In this document: one piece after another, positions 41,211 through 50,309 of the stretch
Layout: each line of letters opens with the position of its first letter
How positions within the stretch are numbered: position 1 is the stretch's first letter
Origin: Pedobacter rhodius
GTDB lineage: Bacteria; Bacteroidota; Bacteroidia; Sphingobacteriales; Sphingobacteriaceae
Reading direction: 5' to 3'
DNA length: 64,000 nt
Assembly: GCF_027213645.1 (NCBI RefSeq)
Contig: NZ_JAPWGL010000003.1
Location: forward strand, 558,001-622,000
Made by a program: the position numbers and the translations under genes
Notes under the pieces: generated by a model
Seen by the model: the letters and a program-made list of their open reading frames with translations, nothing else
Told to the model about the DNA's origin: nothing
Database searches by the model: none

Positions 41211-41588
41211 ATGCCTCGAAAATTAGTTCTCATAATTGACGATGATTATCGAAACATTTTTGCCCTCAAAGCTGTTCTAAGGGCGAAGGGTTTCGGAACA
41301 TTATCTGCACCAAGTGCGCAGGAAGGCTTTGATATCATGGCTGAAAACGAAAAAATTTCCGTTGTGCTGATGGATATGATGATGCCAGATATGGATGGCT
41401 ATCAGGCGATAGGCGTCATGAAAAAATCGCAGAAAATGCGTGATATTCCTGTTCTGGCTGTTACAGCACAGGCCATGGTTGGCGATAAAGAACGCTGCTT
41501 GCGTGCAGGCGCCTCCGGATATGTTTCAAAACCTGTAAATATAGATGAACTGATAATACAAATACAAGAAGTTACAAGCAAAAAGTGA
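41211..41588 (+). CDS. Stand-alone response regulator (receiver only)
   Basis: 125 residues, one receiver domain with Asp55 (VVLMDMMMPDMDG), conserved Thr in AVTAQAM, and Lys in VSKPVNIDEL. No output domain, so it works as a phosphate relay or by protein contact. Very like receiver 3 of the hybrid kinase. Its stop overlaps the GTG start of the CheR gene by 4 nt (GTGA). Confidence 0.92.
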   Translation: MPRKLVLIIDDDYRNIFALKAVLRAKGFGTLSAPSAQEGFDIMAENEKISVVLMDMMMPDMDGYQAIGVMKKSQKMRDIPVLAVTAQAMVGDKERCLRAGASGYVSKPVNIDELIIQIQEVTSKK

Positions 41589-42403
41589 TTAGTGAAGCAA
41601 TAGATAATGAGCAAATAGAGATGCTTTTGAGCGATGTCCTGGAGGCTCATGGCTACGATTTTCTTGAGTATTCCCACGCATCGATCAAAAGAAGAATCAT
41701 CCGGTTATATGCGCTGGATAATTTTGTAAGCTTTGCAGAATTCAGGTATACCGTAAGAACAGATAAACAATATTTTAAAAGATTTTTGGAAGAAATTACG
41801 GTAAATGTTACCGAAATGTTCCGCGATCCCAATTTTTACAAAGCCCTGCGAAATGATGTTTTACCTGTTTTGGGTACCTATCCATTTATCCGCATCTGGG
41901 TGGCAGGTTGTTCTACAGGAGAAGAGGCTTATTCGCTGGCCATAGTATTAAAAGAATTAAATTTATTTCATAAGTCACTTATTTACGCTACAGATATCAA
42001 CCCCTCTGTTTTAGAAAAAGCAAAACAGGGTATTTTTCCATTGAATTATTTAAAAGGCTACTCCGAAAATTACGTTAAATCAGGCGGTATTCAGGATTTT
42101 TCCTCTTATTACACGGCAAATTATTCACATGCAAAATTTGATGGAACCCTGAGCGAAAAAATGATATTCTCTACTCATAACTTAGTTTCGGATCATTCCT
42201 TTAATGAATTTCAGTTAATTATGTGCAGAAATGTTTTAATCTATTTTGATAAAGATTTACAGCATAAAGTTTTTCAATTGTTTGATAACAGCCTTGAAAA
42301 GCTGGGTTATTTAGCTTTGGGTAGCAAAGAAAGTTTAGATTTTTGGGAAAGATCAAAAGCATATAAGCGTGTAAAAACTGAAAAAATATGGCGGAAACTT
42401 TAA
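41585..42403 (+). CDS. cheR: CheR-type methyltransferase
   Basis: 272 residues, starting at GTG 41585 inside the stop region of the receiver gene. The N-terminal helical CheR domain (SHASIKRRIIRLY) is followed by the SAM-binding Rossmann fold: WVAGCSTGEEAYSLAIVL, YATDINPSVLEKAKQGIF and LIMCRNVLIYFDKDLQHKVF. CheR methylates glutamates on chemoreceptors, but none is encoded here. It is paired with CheB downstream, so it may act on the neighbouring membrane kinase. Confidence 0.92.
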   Translation: MISEAIDNEQIEMLLSDVLEAHGYDFLEYSHASIKRRIIRLYALDNFVSFAEFRYTVRTDKQYFKRFLEEITVNVTEMFRDPNFYKALRNDVLPVLGTYPFIRIWVAGCSTGEEAYSLAIVLKELNLFHKSLIYATDINPSVLEKAKQGIFPLNYLKGYSENYVKSGGIQDFSSYYTANYSHAKFDGTLSEKMIFSTHNLVSDHSFNEFQLIMCRNVLIYFDKDLQHKVFQLFDNSLEKLGYLALGSKESLDFWERSKAYKRVKTEKIWRKL

Positions 42404-42972
42404 TAAAAGGCAAATGTGAGGCTTTAATTATTGGAGGTTCGGCGGGTAGCCTGGATGTGTTGCTTGAAATTTTTCCGTCACTGAGCGATAATATTAACTT
42501 TCCAATTATTTTGGTTACACACCGGAAATCGGGTAACGATGCTTTATTAAGTGATTTATTGCGGAGCAGAACAAAATTAAAAGTAAATGAAGCAGAAGAA
42601 AAGGACAAAATTTTACCCGGACATGTCTATATCGCACCTGCAGATTATCATTTGCTGATAGAAGATGACGAAACTTTTTCATTAGATTATTCGGAAAAAA
42701 TAAATTATTCAAGGCCATCAATAGATGTCACTTTTCAGTCTGCTGCAGAGGTTTTCGGGGATAAACTTGTTTGTGTTTTACTTTCAGGTTCAAATGCGGA
42801 TGGCGTTGCGGGGCTAAAAACGGTAAACGATTTAGGAGGAATCGTCGTTATACAGAATCCAAACACGGCAATAATGTCTTACATGCCACAGCAGGCGGTT
42901 AATCATATTAAAGCCGGAATTATTCTGGATGCCAGTGATATGGCAGAATTTATTAATAAATTGGTTAAATAG
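42388..42972 (+). CDS. cheB: CheB-type methylesterase catalytic domain
   Basis: 194 residues with only the catalytic domain, no receiver. Catalytic triad: Ser in IIGGSAGSL, His in VTHRKSGND and Asp in SGSNADGVAG. In chemotaxis CheB removes methyl groups from receptors; it overlaps cheR by 16 bp. The missing receiver implies that control comes through the separate receivers. Confidence 0.9.
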   Translation: MAETLIKGKCEALIIGGSAGSLDVLLEIFPSLSDNINFPIILVTHRKSGNDALLSDLLRSRTKLKVNEAEEKDKILPGHVYIAPADYHLLIEDDETFSLDYSEKINYSRPSIDVTFQSAAEVFGDKLVCVLLSGSNADGVAGLKTVNDLGGIVVIQNPNTAIMSYMPQQAVNHIKAGIILDASDMAEFINKLVK

Positions 42973-43003
42973 ATTATACAATCTTTCTTAAAGACATAAA
43001 ATT

Positions 43004-43369
43004 ATGGCTGATACAAAAAAGGTATTTGTTTTTGATGATAACAGGGATATTTTAGATTTATGCACTTTTATTCTGGAAGATGCAGGATATGAAATCAGAA
43101 CCTCAGAAAGTGCAAACGATATAGAACAACAGGTAGCGGCCTATATGCCGGATATCATTTTTATGGATAACTGGTTGCCGGATTTAGGCGGAATTCAAGC
43201 GACAAAAGCAATTAAGAGCAACCCGGATTTGAAACATATTCCGGTAATTTATTTTTCTGCAAATAACGATATTTCTGCTTTAGCCGATGAGGCCGGTGCT
43301 GACAGCTATTTATCAAAACCCTTTGATATCGCATCGCTGGAAGACATTGTGAGGAAGCATTTGAGTTAG
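43004..43369 (+). CDS. Stand-alone response regulator
   Basis: 121 residues, one receiver domain with Asp55 (IIFMDNWLPDLGG), a divergent switch region (IYFSANND) and Lys in SKPFDIASL. Ends the island and overlaps the end of the DUF3137 gene by 4 bp on the opposite strand. Confidence 0.88.
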   Translation: MADTKKVFVFDDNRDILDLCTFILEDAGYEIRTSESANDIEQQVAAYMPDIIFMDNWLPDLGGIQATKAIKSNPDLKHIPVIYFSANNDISALADEAGADSYLSKPFDIASLEDIVRKHLS

Positions 43370-44319
43370 TTCTTACCCCATATTCTGGTATTTAAATCCA
43401 GCTCTTGAATGATATTATACATAAAGTTAATTACCGTAATATCCTGGTCTAAAAAATCGGGGTTAAGGAGGGTTTTAAAAACAGGTGCCTCAAAATAGTT
43501 TCTGCTCAGTGGAAATGCAATATACATCCTGCTGTTTATGAACGATAACGACACGGTGCTTTTTGTGTTTTTATTTAAAGCTAAAATCCGCTCCATCATG
43601 GCTGGTGTAAGAATGTATCTTGCCTCTACCTGATCTGTAGCATGTGTTATAAAAGTTTTGCTGAATTCCGCATTTTCAAGAGTAACAAAGTCATTATCCC
43701 CAAAAGAGAACAGGTTTTTTGAAAACCAGGCACTCATTGTTCCCAAAAGATCTTTTGGTTTTAAAATGGTTACACCATTAAAGTTTTTGTTAAAATCTGC
43801 AGCGAATAGTATACCTTTAAAAATATCGTGCCACTCCGTTCTTGTTCCATTTTTAGTTTGCACCTCGGTTTTATATTCAGCGTGCACCTCAGCAAAATAA
43901 AATGCTGTTTTCCCTGCATGTCCGCTTACCAAATCTTCGGTATTATATCTATCGGGGCTTTGCGAAAAAATCTGGGTACTTTCAAACTCGTAATCCAGTA
44001 TTCCTTTGTAAGGTTCGATAACCAGACTCTGGTCCAATGATTTTAATGCCGTGCCAATTACATTAATTTTGAATGCCTCTTTATAAGCTTTTAACTCATC
44101 AGCGATTTGATATAAAATTATACCAGCATAAATCGCAGGAATAAGTCCGGCTATTGCTGCGGGAACCGGAAAGTTTAAAGAGAAACTAGCAATGATTATA
44201 ATAATGCCCAGCGCAAGAAAAATATAGCCTTTTTTTTGTGTTGATGCTATTTTTTGCCGTTCAACTTCCAGTGTAGCAAGTACGTTTTGTAAAGCCGTAT
44301 TGCTTTCAAGGTTTAACAT
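43366..44319 (-). CDS. DUF3137 membrane protein
   Basis: 317 residues. Two closely spaced transmembrane helices (about 29-46 and 50-70) and a soluble C-terminal region with alternating strands (YRFEVKFEYK-type), consistent with DUF3137. The family is often paired with LemA, as here: the start overlaps the LemA stop. The role is unknown, probably in the envelope. Confidence 0.83.
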   Translation of the reverse strand: MLNLESNTALQNVLATLEVERQKIASTQKKGYIFLALGIIIIIASFSLNFPVPAAIAGLIPAIYAGIILYQIADELKAYKEAFKINVIGTALKSLDQSLVIEPYKGILDYEFESTQIFSQSPDRYNTEDLVSGHAGKTAFYFAEVHAEYKTEVQTKNGTRTEWHDIFKGILFAADFNKNFNGVTILKPKDLLGTMSAWFSKNLFSFGDNDFVTLENAEFSKTFITHATDQVEARYILTPAMMERILALNKNTKSTVSLSFINSRMYIAFPLSRNYFEAPVFKTLLNPDFLDQDITVINFMYNIIQELDLNTRIWGKN

Positions 44320-44876
44320 TAATTATTGAAAAGTTCTTTAGCACTTATATTTTTACGCTCTTCTTCTGCGGTGGTTAAAACTGTAATCGGTTGAAAGTTT
44401 AACATACCGGCAAACATACTTCCCGGGAACATCATAATCGCATTGTTATAATCTGTTACTGCCGCATTATAGGTTCTTCTTGCGGCTGCAATTTGTTCCT
44501 CGCTTTCTGTCCATGTGCTTTGCAGGTTAATAAAGTTTGAATTAGCCTTTAAATCAGGGTATTGCTCTATATTAACCATTAAGCCTTTAACACTACTGCT
44601 CAGTTGTGTATCTATTAGAGCTTTTTCGGCATCGCTGGTGTTTCCGGAAATGGCTTTTGAGCGTAATTCAACAATTTTTGATAAGGTTCCCTGTTCATAA
44701 TTTGTATATTGTTTTACAACTTCAACCAAGTTCGGAATTAAATCGAAACGCTTTTTAAGCATTACATCAATCGCAGAAAAAGCATTAGTAACCTGATTTT
44801 TTTTGCCAATTAGGCCATTATAAAAGAAAATTCCAATAAGGAGCAATAAGCCGATAACAACAAGTGCGATAACCAT
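44319..44876 (-). CDS. lemA: LemA family protein
   Basis: 185 residues. One N-terminal membrane helix (3-21) is followed by the helical LemA body: NQVTNAFSAIDVMLKKRFDLIPNLVEVVKQY and the closing FPGSMFAGMLNFQPITVLTTAEE. Linked in this phylum with membrane or protease stress; the function is not settled. First gene of the LemA-DUF3137 pair. Confidence 0.92.
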   Translation of the reverse strand: MVIALVVIGLLLLIGIFFYNGLIGKKNQVTNAFSAIDVMLKKRFDLIPNLVEVVKQYTNYEQGTLSKIVELRSKAISGNTSDAEKALIDTQLSSSVKGLMVNIEQYPDLKANSNFINLQSTWTESEEQIAAARRTYNAAVTDYNNAIMMFPGSMFAGMLNFQPITVLTTAEEERKNISAKELFNN

Positions 44877-44932
44877 AATTTTAGTTTTGTAGTTTAGAGC
44901 ATAAATATATTAAAACGTTACAATATTTTGGC

Positions 44933-46750
44933 TCAACGTTTTTCATATTCCAGTCCCTTTTCCCTTTGCTGCCTGCGCTCTAATCTTTTTCGTTTCCTCA
45001 GATTATGACTTGTTCGCATGGCTTTAAACTTGTTTATATGCGCCTGAATTTCGTTTTGTTTTTCTTCTGTAATTCCTATACTATATTTAACACCCAGAAA
45101 TAACGTTTTCCAAATCATGTTAAAAAAGGAAGTATTTTCCGCTCTTACATAATTAACTTTTGCAGAAATGAATTTTCCGTCAGGACCAGGGTTTTCTGAG
45201 TTTATAATCAGTGCATTTGCCAGGAAAGAGATTAGTCCGCGTTTAACTAAATGATCTTTTGTTGGATCGTTTTTCATCAGCGCAACCGATAAATCGAAAT
45301 AGGAGAAATCTACAGTTCCTTTCGAGCCGAAATCATCTGCCTTGAAGTTAAATTTGAGTTTGTCAACATTTCCGCGGTTAATCCTGACCAGGCCAAGTGG
45401 TTTTGTGATCTGGTTTAACACCCTGGCGTTGAAATTTTGAAGAATACCACTGTAAGAAAAATCGCCTGTATTGGCTGTTAAATTAAATTTAAAATCTACG
45501 TCAAGCTTACCTTGCCCTAACAGATAAGAATTCAGGTTGGCCTCCATTATAGGGTTAACCATTTTTACCTTTTCGATATTTGTTGTATTACGAATAATCC
45601 CGGAAGTATGCTCAAAAGAAATTCTGCCCCGTTGTCCGCTTTCCTGGTTATAAACAGCATAACTGATATCAATATCTTTAAGTTGAATTTTATTTACTAA
45701 AATCGGCGCGGTAATTCGCTGTAAAAGCTGGTGCGGGTATTTTCCTATCCGGCTTTCCGCAGGCTGTTTTGGTAAACTGTTATCATTAAAAACAGCAACG
45801 AAACCATTGGCTATCGACATTTCCTTCGCCCTTAATTCCTGTCTGGAAATGTAAAGCGGTAAGTTAATTCCATTAAGTGAAATATCATTCATGGAAATGC
45901 TGAAGCGGTCTTTCGCATACCCGGCAACCTGCCCGAATTTCATTTCATCATAAAGTGGTTCCAATACAAATTTTTTTATATTTAGAAGGCCTGTTGATGC
46001 TTTGAAATCAAGCTGGTCGAGCTTGATGTTATACATTTTATCCGGCGTTTGGTAATTGTAATTTTTGAGGTTAAGCAACACATCTTTCAATAAATATATC
46101 CGGGTAGAATCTTCAAATGAGGTGGAATCGACGAGTAAATCAACAAGCGTGATATTTAAATCATGAATCGAGAAAACATCGAATTTGTTAACGTTTTTAT
46201 TTACATAATTAAAGCTTGCATCTCTGAACAGGATTTTGCTTATGCTAAATGCCTTTAAACTTTTGGATATAAATTTATAGGGAGATTCAACAGGCCGTGG
46301 TGCCCTGTTCTCGTTAAAATCCAATTGGCGGTTAACCATGTAAACCTCAGGTTTATCAAACAAAACCTCCTCAATCGTAAGTTTTTTTTCGCGGTAAAGG
46401 GTTAAGGGATGAAAGTGCTTTACAACCAGTTTTTTAAGTGTAACCGTGTAAAGATTGTTTGGCGCTCTTTTAAGCGTAACAAGCTTTTTATACCGGTTTA
46501 TGTCAGCTGTAATTTTAACATTTTGTAAAGTGGCGCTTCCGGTTAGAATATTAGTACTTACTTTAGTAAAACTAATGGTATAAAGGCTATCTGTAGATTT
46601 GTAAAGCAAAGTTTTTATCTGCTCCGTTAATAATGGCCTGGATTTAATATTTAAAATTAAAGCGATGGCCGCAAGCATTATAAAAAGACTGAATAAAATA
46701 CCTGCCAACCATTTTAAAATTTTATAACGTCGTTTTTTTGTATCCTGCAT
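44933..46750 (-). CDS. AsmA/DUF748-like large envelope protein (paralog 2)
   Basis: 605 residues. One N-terminal membrane helix (about 15-35), then a long beta-rich body with repeated strand patterns (PEVYMVNRQLDFNENR, FDVFSIHDLNITLVDLLVDSTS, LLINSENPGPDG). Resembles AsmA-like proteins, which bridge the periplasm for lipid transfer. The C-terminus is highly basic (RKRKRLERRQQREKG). It shares the order and many segments with the next gene, so the two are tandem paralogs. Confidence 0.72.
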   Translation of the reverse strand: MQDTKKRRYKILKWLAGILFSLFIMLAAIALILNIKSRPLLTEQIKTLLYKSTDSLYTISFTKVSTNILTGSATLQNVKITADINRYKKLVTLKRAPNNLYTVTLKKLVVKHFHPLTLYREKKLTIEEVLFDKPEVYMVNRQLDFNENRAPRPVESPYKFISKSLKAFSISKILFRDASFNYVNKNVNKFDVFSIHDLNITLVDLLVDSTSFEDSTRIYLLKDVLLNLKNYNYQTPDKMYNIKLDQLDFKASTGLLNIKKFVLEPLYDEMKFGQVAGYAKDRFSISMNDISLNGINLPLYISRQELRAKEMSIANGFVAVFNDNSLPKQPAESRIGKYPHQLLQRITAPILVNKIQLKDIDISYAVYNQESGQRGRISFEHTSGIIRNTTNIEKVKMVNPIMEANLNSYLLGQGKLDVDFKFNLTANTGDFSYSGILQNFNARVLNQITKPLGLVRINRGNVDKLKFNFKADDFGSKGTVDFSYFDLSVALMKNDPTKDHLVKRGLISFLANALIINSENPGPDGKFISAKVNYVRAENTSFFNMIWKTLFLGVKYSIGITEEKQNEIQAHINKFKAMRTSHNLRKRKRLERRQQREKGLEYEKR

Positions 46751-46809
46751 TTAAACAAAAGCTTTTATCAGCAATATACATTTAAAACGTATTTGTTAAA
46801 AATATAGCA

Positions 46810-48600
46810 TTAATTTTTATCCCTTTTTGCTTTTCTGGCTTCACGTTTGTCTTGACGTTTCTGCTCTCTGATTTTCTTCGCAATAACTTTTTGTTGTTTA
46901 ACCGGGTTTTTCTCCGGAACAATTCCAACGCCAACAATATCTTTTATGCCAACAAAAAGTGTCTTCCACATCAGGTTAAAAAATGAGGCAGAGTTAATTC
47001 TCGTATTGGTCATGGTAGCTGTTCTTGCTGCTGCTTCGCCTTTTTTCGGGTTTTCATCTTTTACTAAAATCGTATTGGCAAGAAATGAAAGCAAACCTTT
47101 TTCTGTTGTTCCTTTACCGTCGATATTATCCGATAACAATTTAACTTTTAAATTGGTGTAAAGCATATTCATTGCGCCTGAAGCACCCCGCAGGTTTCCA
47201 TTTGCCCTAAAATCCATGTGCTGAATGTTTCCCTGCTCAATTTCGATTAAGCCCAGATTTTTTGATAAGGAATTCAGGTTTCTTAAATCGAATTTATCTA
47301 AGCTGCCACTATAACTGAAAGCACCATTATTATCCGTTAGGTTAAAGTCGATTTTAACTTTAAGCTTTCCGGTTCCCATTAAAAGTGAATTAAAATTGGC
47401 AATGGCGTGATTATTTTTCGATAATTTTAAACTGTCGTTTGTTACATTTAAAATATTTCCGGTTAATGATTTAAAGTCGACACTACCTACTTTTTTACTC
47501 GCCGGATTATATTCTGAATACTTTAAATCGACCGTATTCAAACTTACCGTATCAATTACTATTGGCATATTTAAACGTTTCAACGCCATGTGCGGATAGT
47601 TTCTGCCCTTATCTAACCCTGGTGGCGGTGGTGATTCCCGGCTCATAAAAACTTCTACCTTTGCCGGACCAATTTTTAACGATTTTGCATGAAGTTTCTG
47701 ATCTGTATTTATGCTAATAAAATCCACGCCGTTAAATTCAATTTTATTAAAATCAAGATTGTAGCGATCTTTCTGTACTTTATATTTTCTGGCGAAAATT
47801 AATTCAGGATAAATAGGCGTAAGTTTAAAACCTTTGATGGTAATTTTCTTTGATGCAGCCGAACCACTTATTGTATCAACTTTCATCGAGTACATTTTAT
47901 CTTTTGTTATGGATTTGTAGCCAGCCAGCTGGAATGTAATATCTTTTGTATAATAAAAACGTGTGGTATCGGTTCCTGATAAAGAATCTAGTAGAAAATC
48001 TTTAACCGTAATGTCGAGATGTTTAATGGAATTTTTAGTTTTCTTGGCGCCACTTTTGTTGATGTAGTCAAAGTCGGCATCGACAATTTTTATCGAACGA
48101 ACCTGAATGGATTTAAAGGTTTCTGAAATTTGTTCGTAAAGTGATTTTTCAGGTTTTACCGAATCTTTTTCTTTCGGCACCTTATTAAAAATCATATTTA
48201 TGGAAGGTTTATCCAGCCTGATTTCGTTTACATTAACCCGCTTTTTAAAGTAGGCCGTCAGAATTCCAACTCTTGTAATTTGTAGTTTTTTAAGTTTCAG
48301 CTCAAAAATGTGTGCAGGTGCCAGTTTCTGTTTTTTCAAACTGTCAAATACCAATGTATCCGGTGTAAGTGTTACATCGCGAAGTGCCAGACTACCGGTA
48401 ACGACATTAAGATTAATGCTTTTAAAATCGATTTTATAAAGATGTTGGGAGCCATTGTAAACGCCGGCCTTAATTTTTTCGCTTAAAATTGGTTTCCAGC
48501 GGGCACTGATGAACATGGCAGCAAAAGCCAGAATTAAAATTAATCCGCCCGAAATACCGGCAATCCATATCCAAAGTTTATTCCTGTTTTGAGTTGTCAT
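46810..48600 (-). CDS. AsmA/DUF748-like large envelope protein (paralog 1)
   Basis: 596 residues with an N-terminal membrane helix (about 10-30), then a beta-rich body. Aligns along its whole length with its neighbour at 44933: FNSLLMGTGKLKVKIDFNLTDNNGAFSYSGSLDKFDLRNLN versus LNSYLLGQGKLDVDFKFNLTANTGDFSYSGILQNFNARVLN. Ends in a basic tail. Both probably tether or transport lipid across the periplasm; this is inferred. Upstream gene of the pair. Confidence 0.72.
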   Translation of the reverse strand: MTTQNRNKLWIWIAGISGGLILILAFAAMFISARWKPILSEKIKAGVYNGSQHLYKIDFKSINLNVVTGSLALRDVTLTPDTLVFDSLKKQKLAPAHIFELKLKKLQITRVGILTAYFKKRVNVNEIRLDKPSINMIFNKVPKEKDSVKPEKSLYEQISETFKSIQVRSIKIVDADFDYINKSGAKKTKNSIKHLDITVKDFLLDSLSGTDTTRFYYTKDITFQLAGYKSITKDKMYSMKVDTISGSAASKKITIKGFKLTPIYPELIFARKYKVQKDRYNLDFNKIEFNGVDFISINTDQKLHAKSLKIGPAKVEVFMSRESPPPPGLDKGRNYPHMALKRLNMPIVIDTVSLNTVDLKYSEYNPASKKVGSVDFKSLTGNILNVTNDSLKLSKNNHAIANFNSLLMGTGKLKVKIDFNLTDNNGAFSYSGSLDKFDLRNLNSLSKNLGLIEIEQGNIQHMDFRANGNLRGASGAMNMLYTNLKVKLLSDNIDGKGTTEKGLLSFLANTILVKDENPKKGEAAARTATMTNTRINSASFFNLMWKTLFVGIKDIVGVGIVPEKNPVKQQKVIAKKIREQKRQDKREARKAKRDKN

Positions 48601-48780
48601 TATTTGGCCATATCGATATGTAACAGTTTGAAGGGCGAAAGGTTTTTGTTTAAGCTGAAAGCTAAAAGGTTAAAGCTGAAGACGAAGTTTGTTCCTTTGG
48701 CATAGTGAGCCTTTCTAAATAATCCCTTTGTAAACATTTAAACTAAATATGTCAATTTGTCACTTTTAATTTAATTTATG

Positions 48781-48788
48781 TATTTTTG
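48781..48788 (+). promoter_or_regulatory. -7 box (TATTTTTG) setting the miaB start
   Basis: TATTTTTG matches TAnnTTTG, with a TTTG at 48756-48759 as the -33 element (spacer 21 nt). It overlaps the ATG at 48778, so the real start is downstream, at 48811. Confidence 0.6.
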
Positions 48789-48810
48789 CAATCCCCAAAA
48801 GTTTTTAAGA

Positions 48811-50229
48811 ATGATTGATTTACAAGTACAGGATAAAACACACGATGAAGCAAGGCAAGGTGAGGCTTTAATTTTGGATACACCGGTTAAAGCGGATGCC
48901 CGTAAATTATACATCGAAAGTTATGGATGTGCAATGAACTTTGCGGATAGTGAAATTGTGGCTTCTATACTTTCTGAAACCGGGTTTGAAACCACCGGCG
49001 ATTACCATCAGGCAGACGTGATTTTTATTAATACCTGTTCTATTCGCGAGAATGCCGAAACAAGGGTTAGAAACCGTTTATCGCAATTTGGGGTAGAGAA
49101 ACGCCGTAATCCAAAGCTAATTGTTGGCGTTTTAGGTTGCATGGCAGAGCGTTTAAAATCTAAGTTTTTAGAGGAAGAGCGCCTGGTTGATGTGGTTGTT
49201 GGTCCGGATGCCTACCGCGATTTACCTAATTTAATTGAGCAGGTAGAAAGTGGCCATAAAGCGGTTAACGTCTTGTTATCCCGTGAGGAAACCTATGCCG
49301 ATATCAGCCCTGTTCGTTTAAACAGCAATGGCATCACCGCTTTTATCTCCATTACCCGTGGCTGTAACAACATGTGCTCGTTTTGCGTGGTGCCATTTAC
49401 CCGTGGCCGCGAACGCAGCCGTGATGCGCACTCCATTATTGAAGAAGCAAAATCGTTATTCGAAGCTGGCTATCGCGAAGTTACGCTTTTGGGTCAGAAC
49501 GTAGATTCATATACCTGGACCTCAGAAGATGGTACGGAAACCGTAAACTTCGCTCAGCTTCTGGAGCAAACGGCTTTGGTAAATCCCGACCTGAGGATTC
49601 GTTTCTCTACCTCGCACCCGAAAGATATCACCGATGAGGTTTTACATACCATTGCCAGATACGATAACATCTGCAATTACATTCACCTGCCCGTTCAATC
49701 GGGAAATACCCGGATTTTGGAACTGATGAACAGAACTTACACCCGCGAATGGTACATCAACCGTATCGATGCAATCAGGAACATTATCCCCGGTTGTGCA
49801 ATTTCTACGGATATCATCGCAGGTTTCTGTACCGAAACCGAAGAAGAGCACGAGGAAACATTGAGTATGATGGATTATGTACAATATGATTTTGCGTATA
49901 ATTTCACTTACTCAGAAAGACCGGGAACTTTAGCCGCCCGTAAATTGGAAGATGACATTCCGGAAGATGTAAAAAAACGGCGCCTGGCTGAAATTTTAGC
50001 CAAGCAACAAGCACATTCTTTAATGCGTTTACAGGAATGGGTGGGCAAAACAGTTCGGGTGTTGATTGAGGGTACATCAAAAAAATCGGATAAAGATTAT
50101 TGCGGCAGGGGCGATAGCGGCGCAATGGCAATTTTCCCGGCAATTGATGGCGTAAAACCAGGCCAGTATGCAAATGTTTATATTGAAAGATGTACTTCAG
50201 CAACGCTGATAGGAAGGATAGTAGCATAA
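48811..50229 (+). CDS. miaB: tRNA-2-methylthio-N6-dimethylallyladenosine synthase
   Basis: 472 residues from the ATG at 48811. Radical-SAM methylthiotransferase: N-terminal UPF0004 domain with [21 protein letters not shown] and LGCMAERL (three Cys for the auxiliary cluster), the radical-SAM motif [17 protein letters not shown], and a C-terminal TRAM domain. Adds the methylthio group to i6A37 of tRNAs. A reading from 48778 adds 11 residues encoded by the promoter box, so it is rejected. Confidence 0.95.
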   Translation: MIDLQVQDKTHDEARQGEALILDTPVKADARKLYIESYGCAMNFADSEIVASILSETGFETTGDYHQADVIFINTCSIRENAETRVRNRLSQFGVEKRRNPKLIVGVLGCMAERLKSKFLEEERLVDVVVGPDAYRDLPNLIEQVESGHKAVNVLLSREETYADISPVRLNSNGITAFISITRGCNNMCSFCVVPFTRGRERSRDAHSIIEEAKSLFEAGYREVTLLGQNVDSYTWTSEDGTETVNFAQLLEQTALVNPDLRIRFSTSHPKDITDEVLHTIARYDNICNYIHLPVQSGNTRILELMNRTYTREWYINRIDAIRNIIPGCAISTDIIAGFCTETEEEHEETLSMMDYVQYDFAYNFTYSERPGTLAARKLEDDIPEDVKKRRLAEILAKQQAHSLMRLQEWVGKTVRVLIEGTSKKSDKDYCGRGDSGAMAIFPAIDGVKPGQYANVYIERCTSATLIGRIVA

Positions 50230-50273
50230 AGTCTAAAGACCAAAGCGGAAAGTTTGTACAGCCAGGCACCCAG

Positions 50274-50304
50274 TTTTGATACCAGATACTCAATACTTGA
50301 TACT
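50274..50304. repeat. Dispersed GATACTT-type degenerate repeat (site D)
   Basis: ttttgataccagatactcaa followed by tacttgatact, ending 5 bp before the ATG of the sigma-54 activator gene. Same text type as 7394-7425, 10622-10703 and 19471-19500. Confidence 0.55.
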
Positions 50305-50309
50305 AAAGA

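Noticed and set aside
41585..42972. CheR/CheB as a chemotaxis system
   Set aside because: No CheA, CheW, chemoreceptor or flagellar gene is in the window; the genes fit a phosphorelay island instead.
48778..48810. Longer start for MiaB at 48778
   Set aside because: The ATG abuts the TATTTTTG promoter box; 48811 is the natural start.
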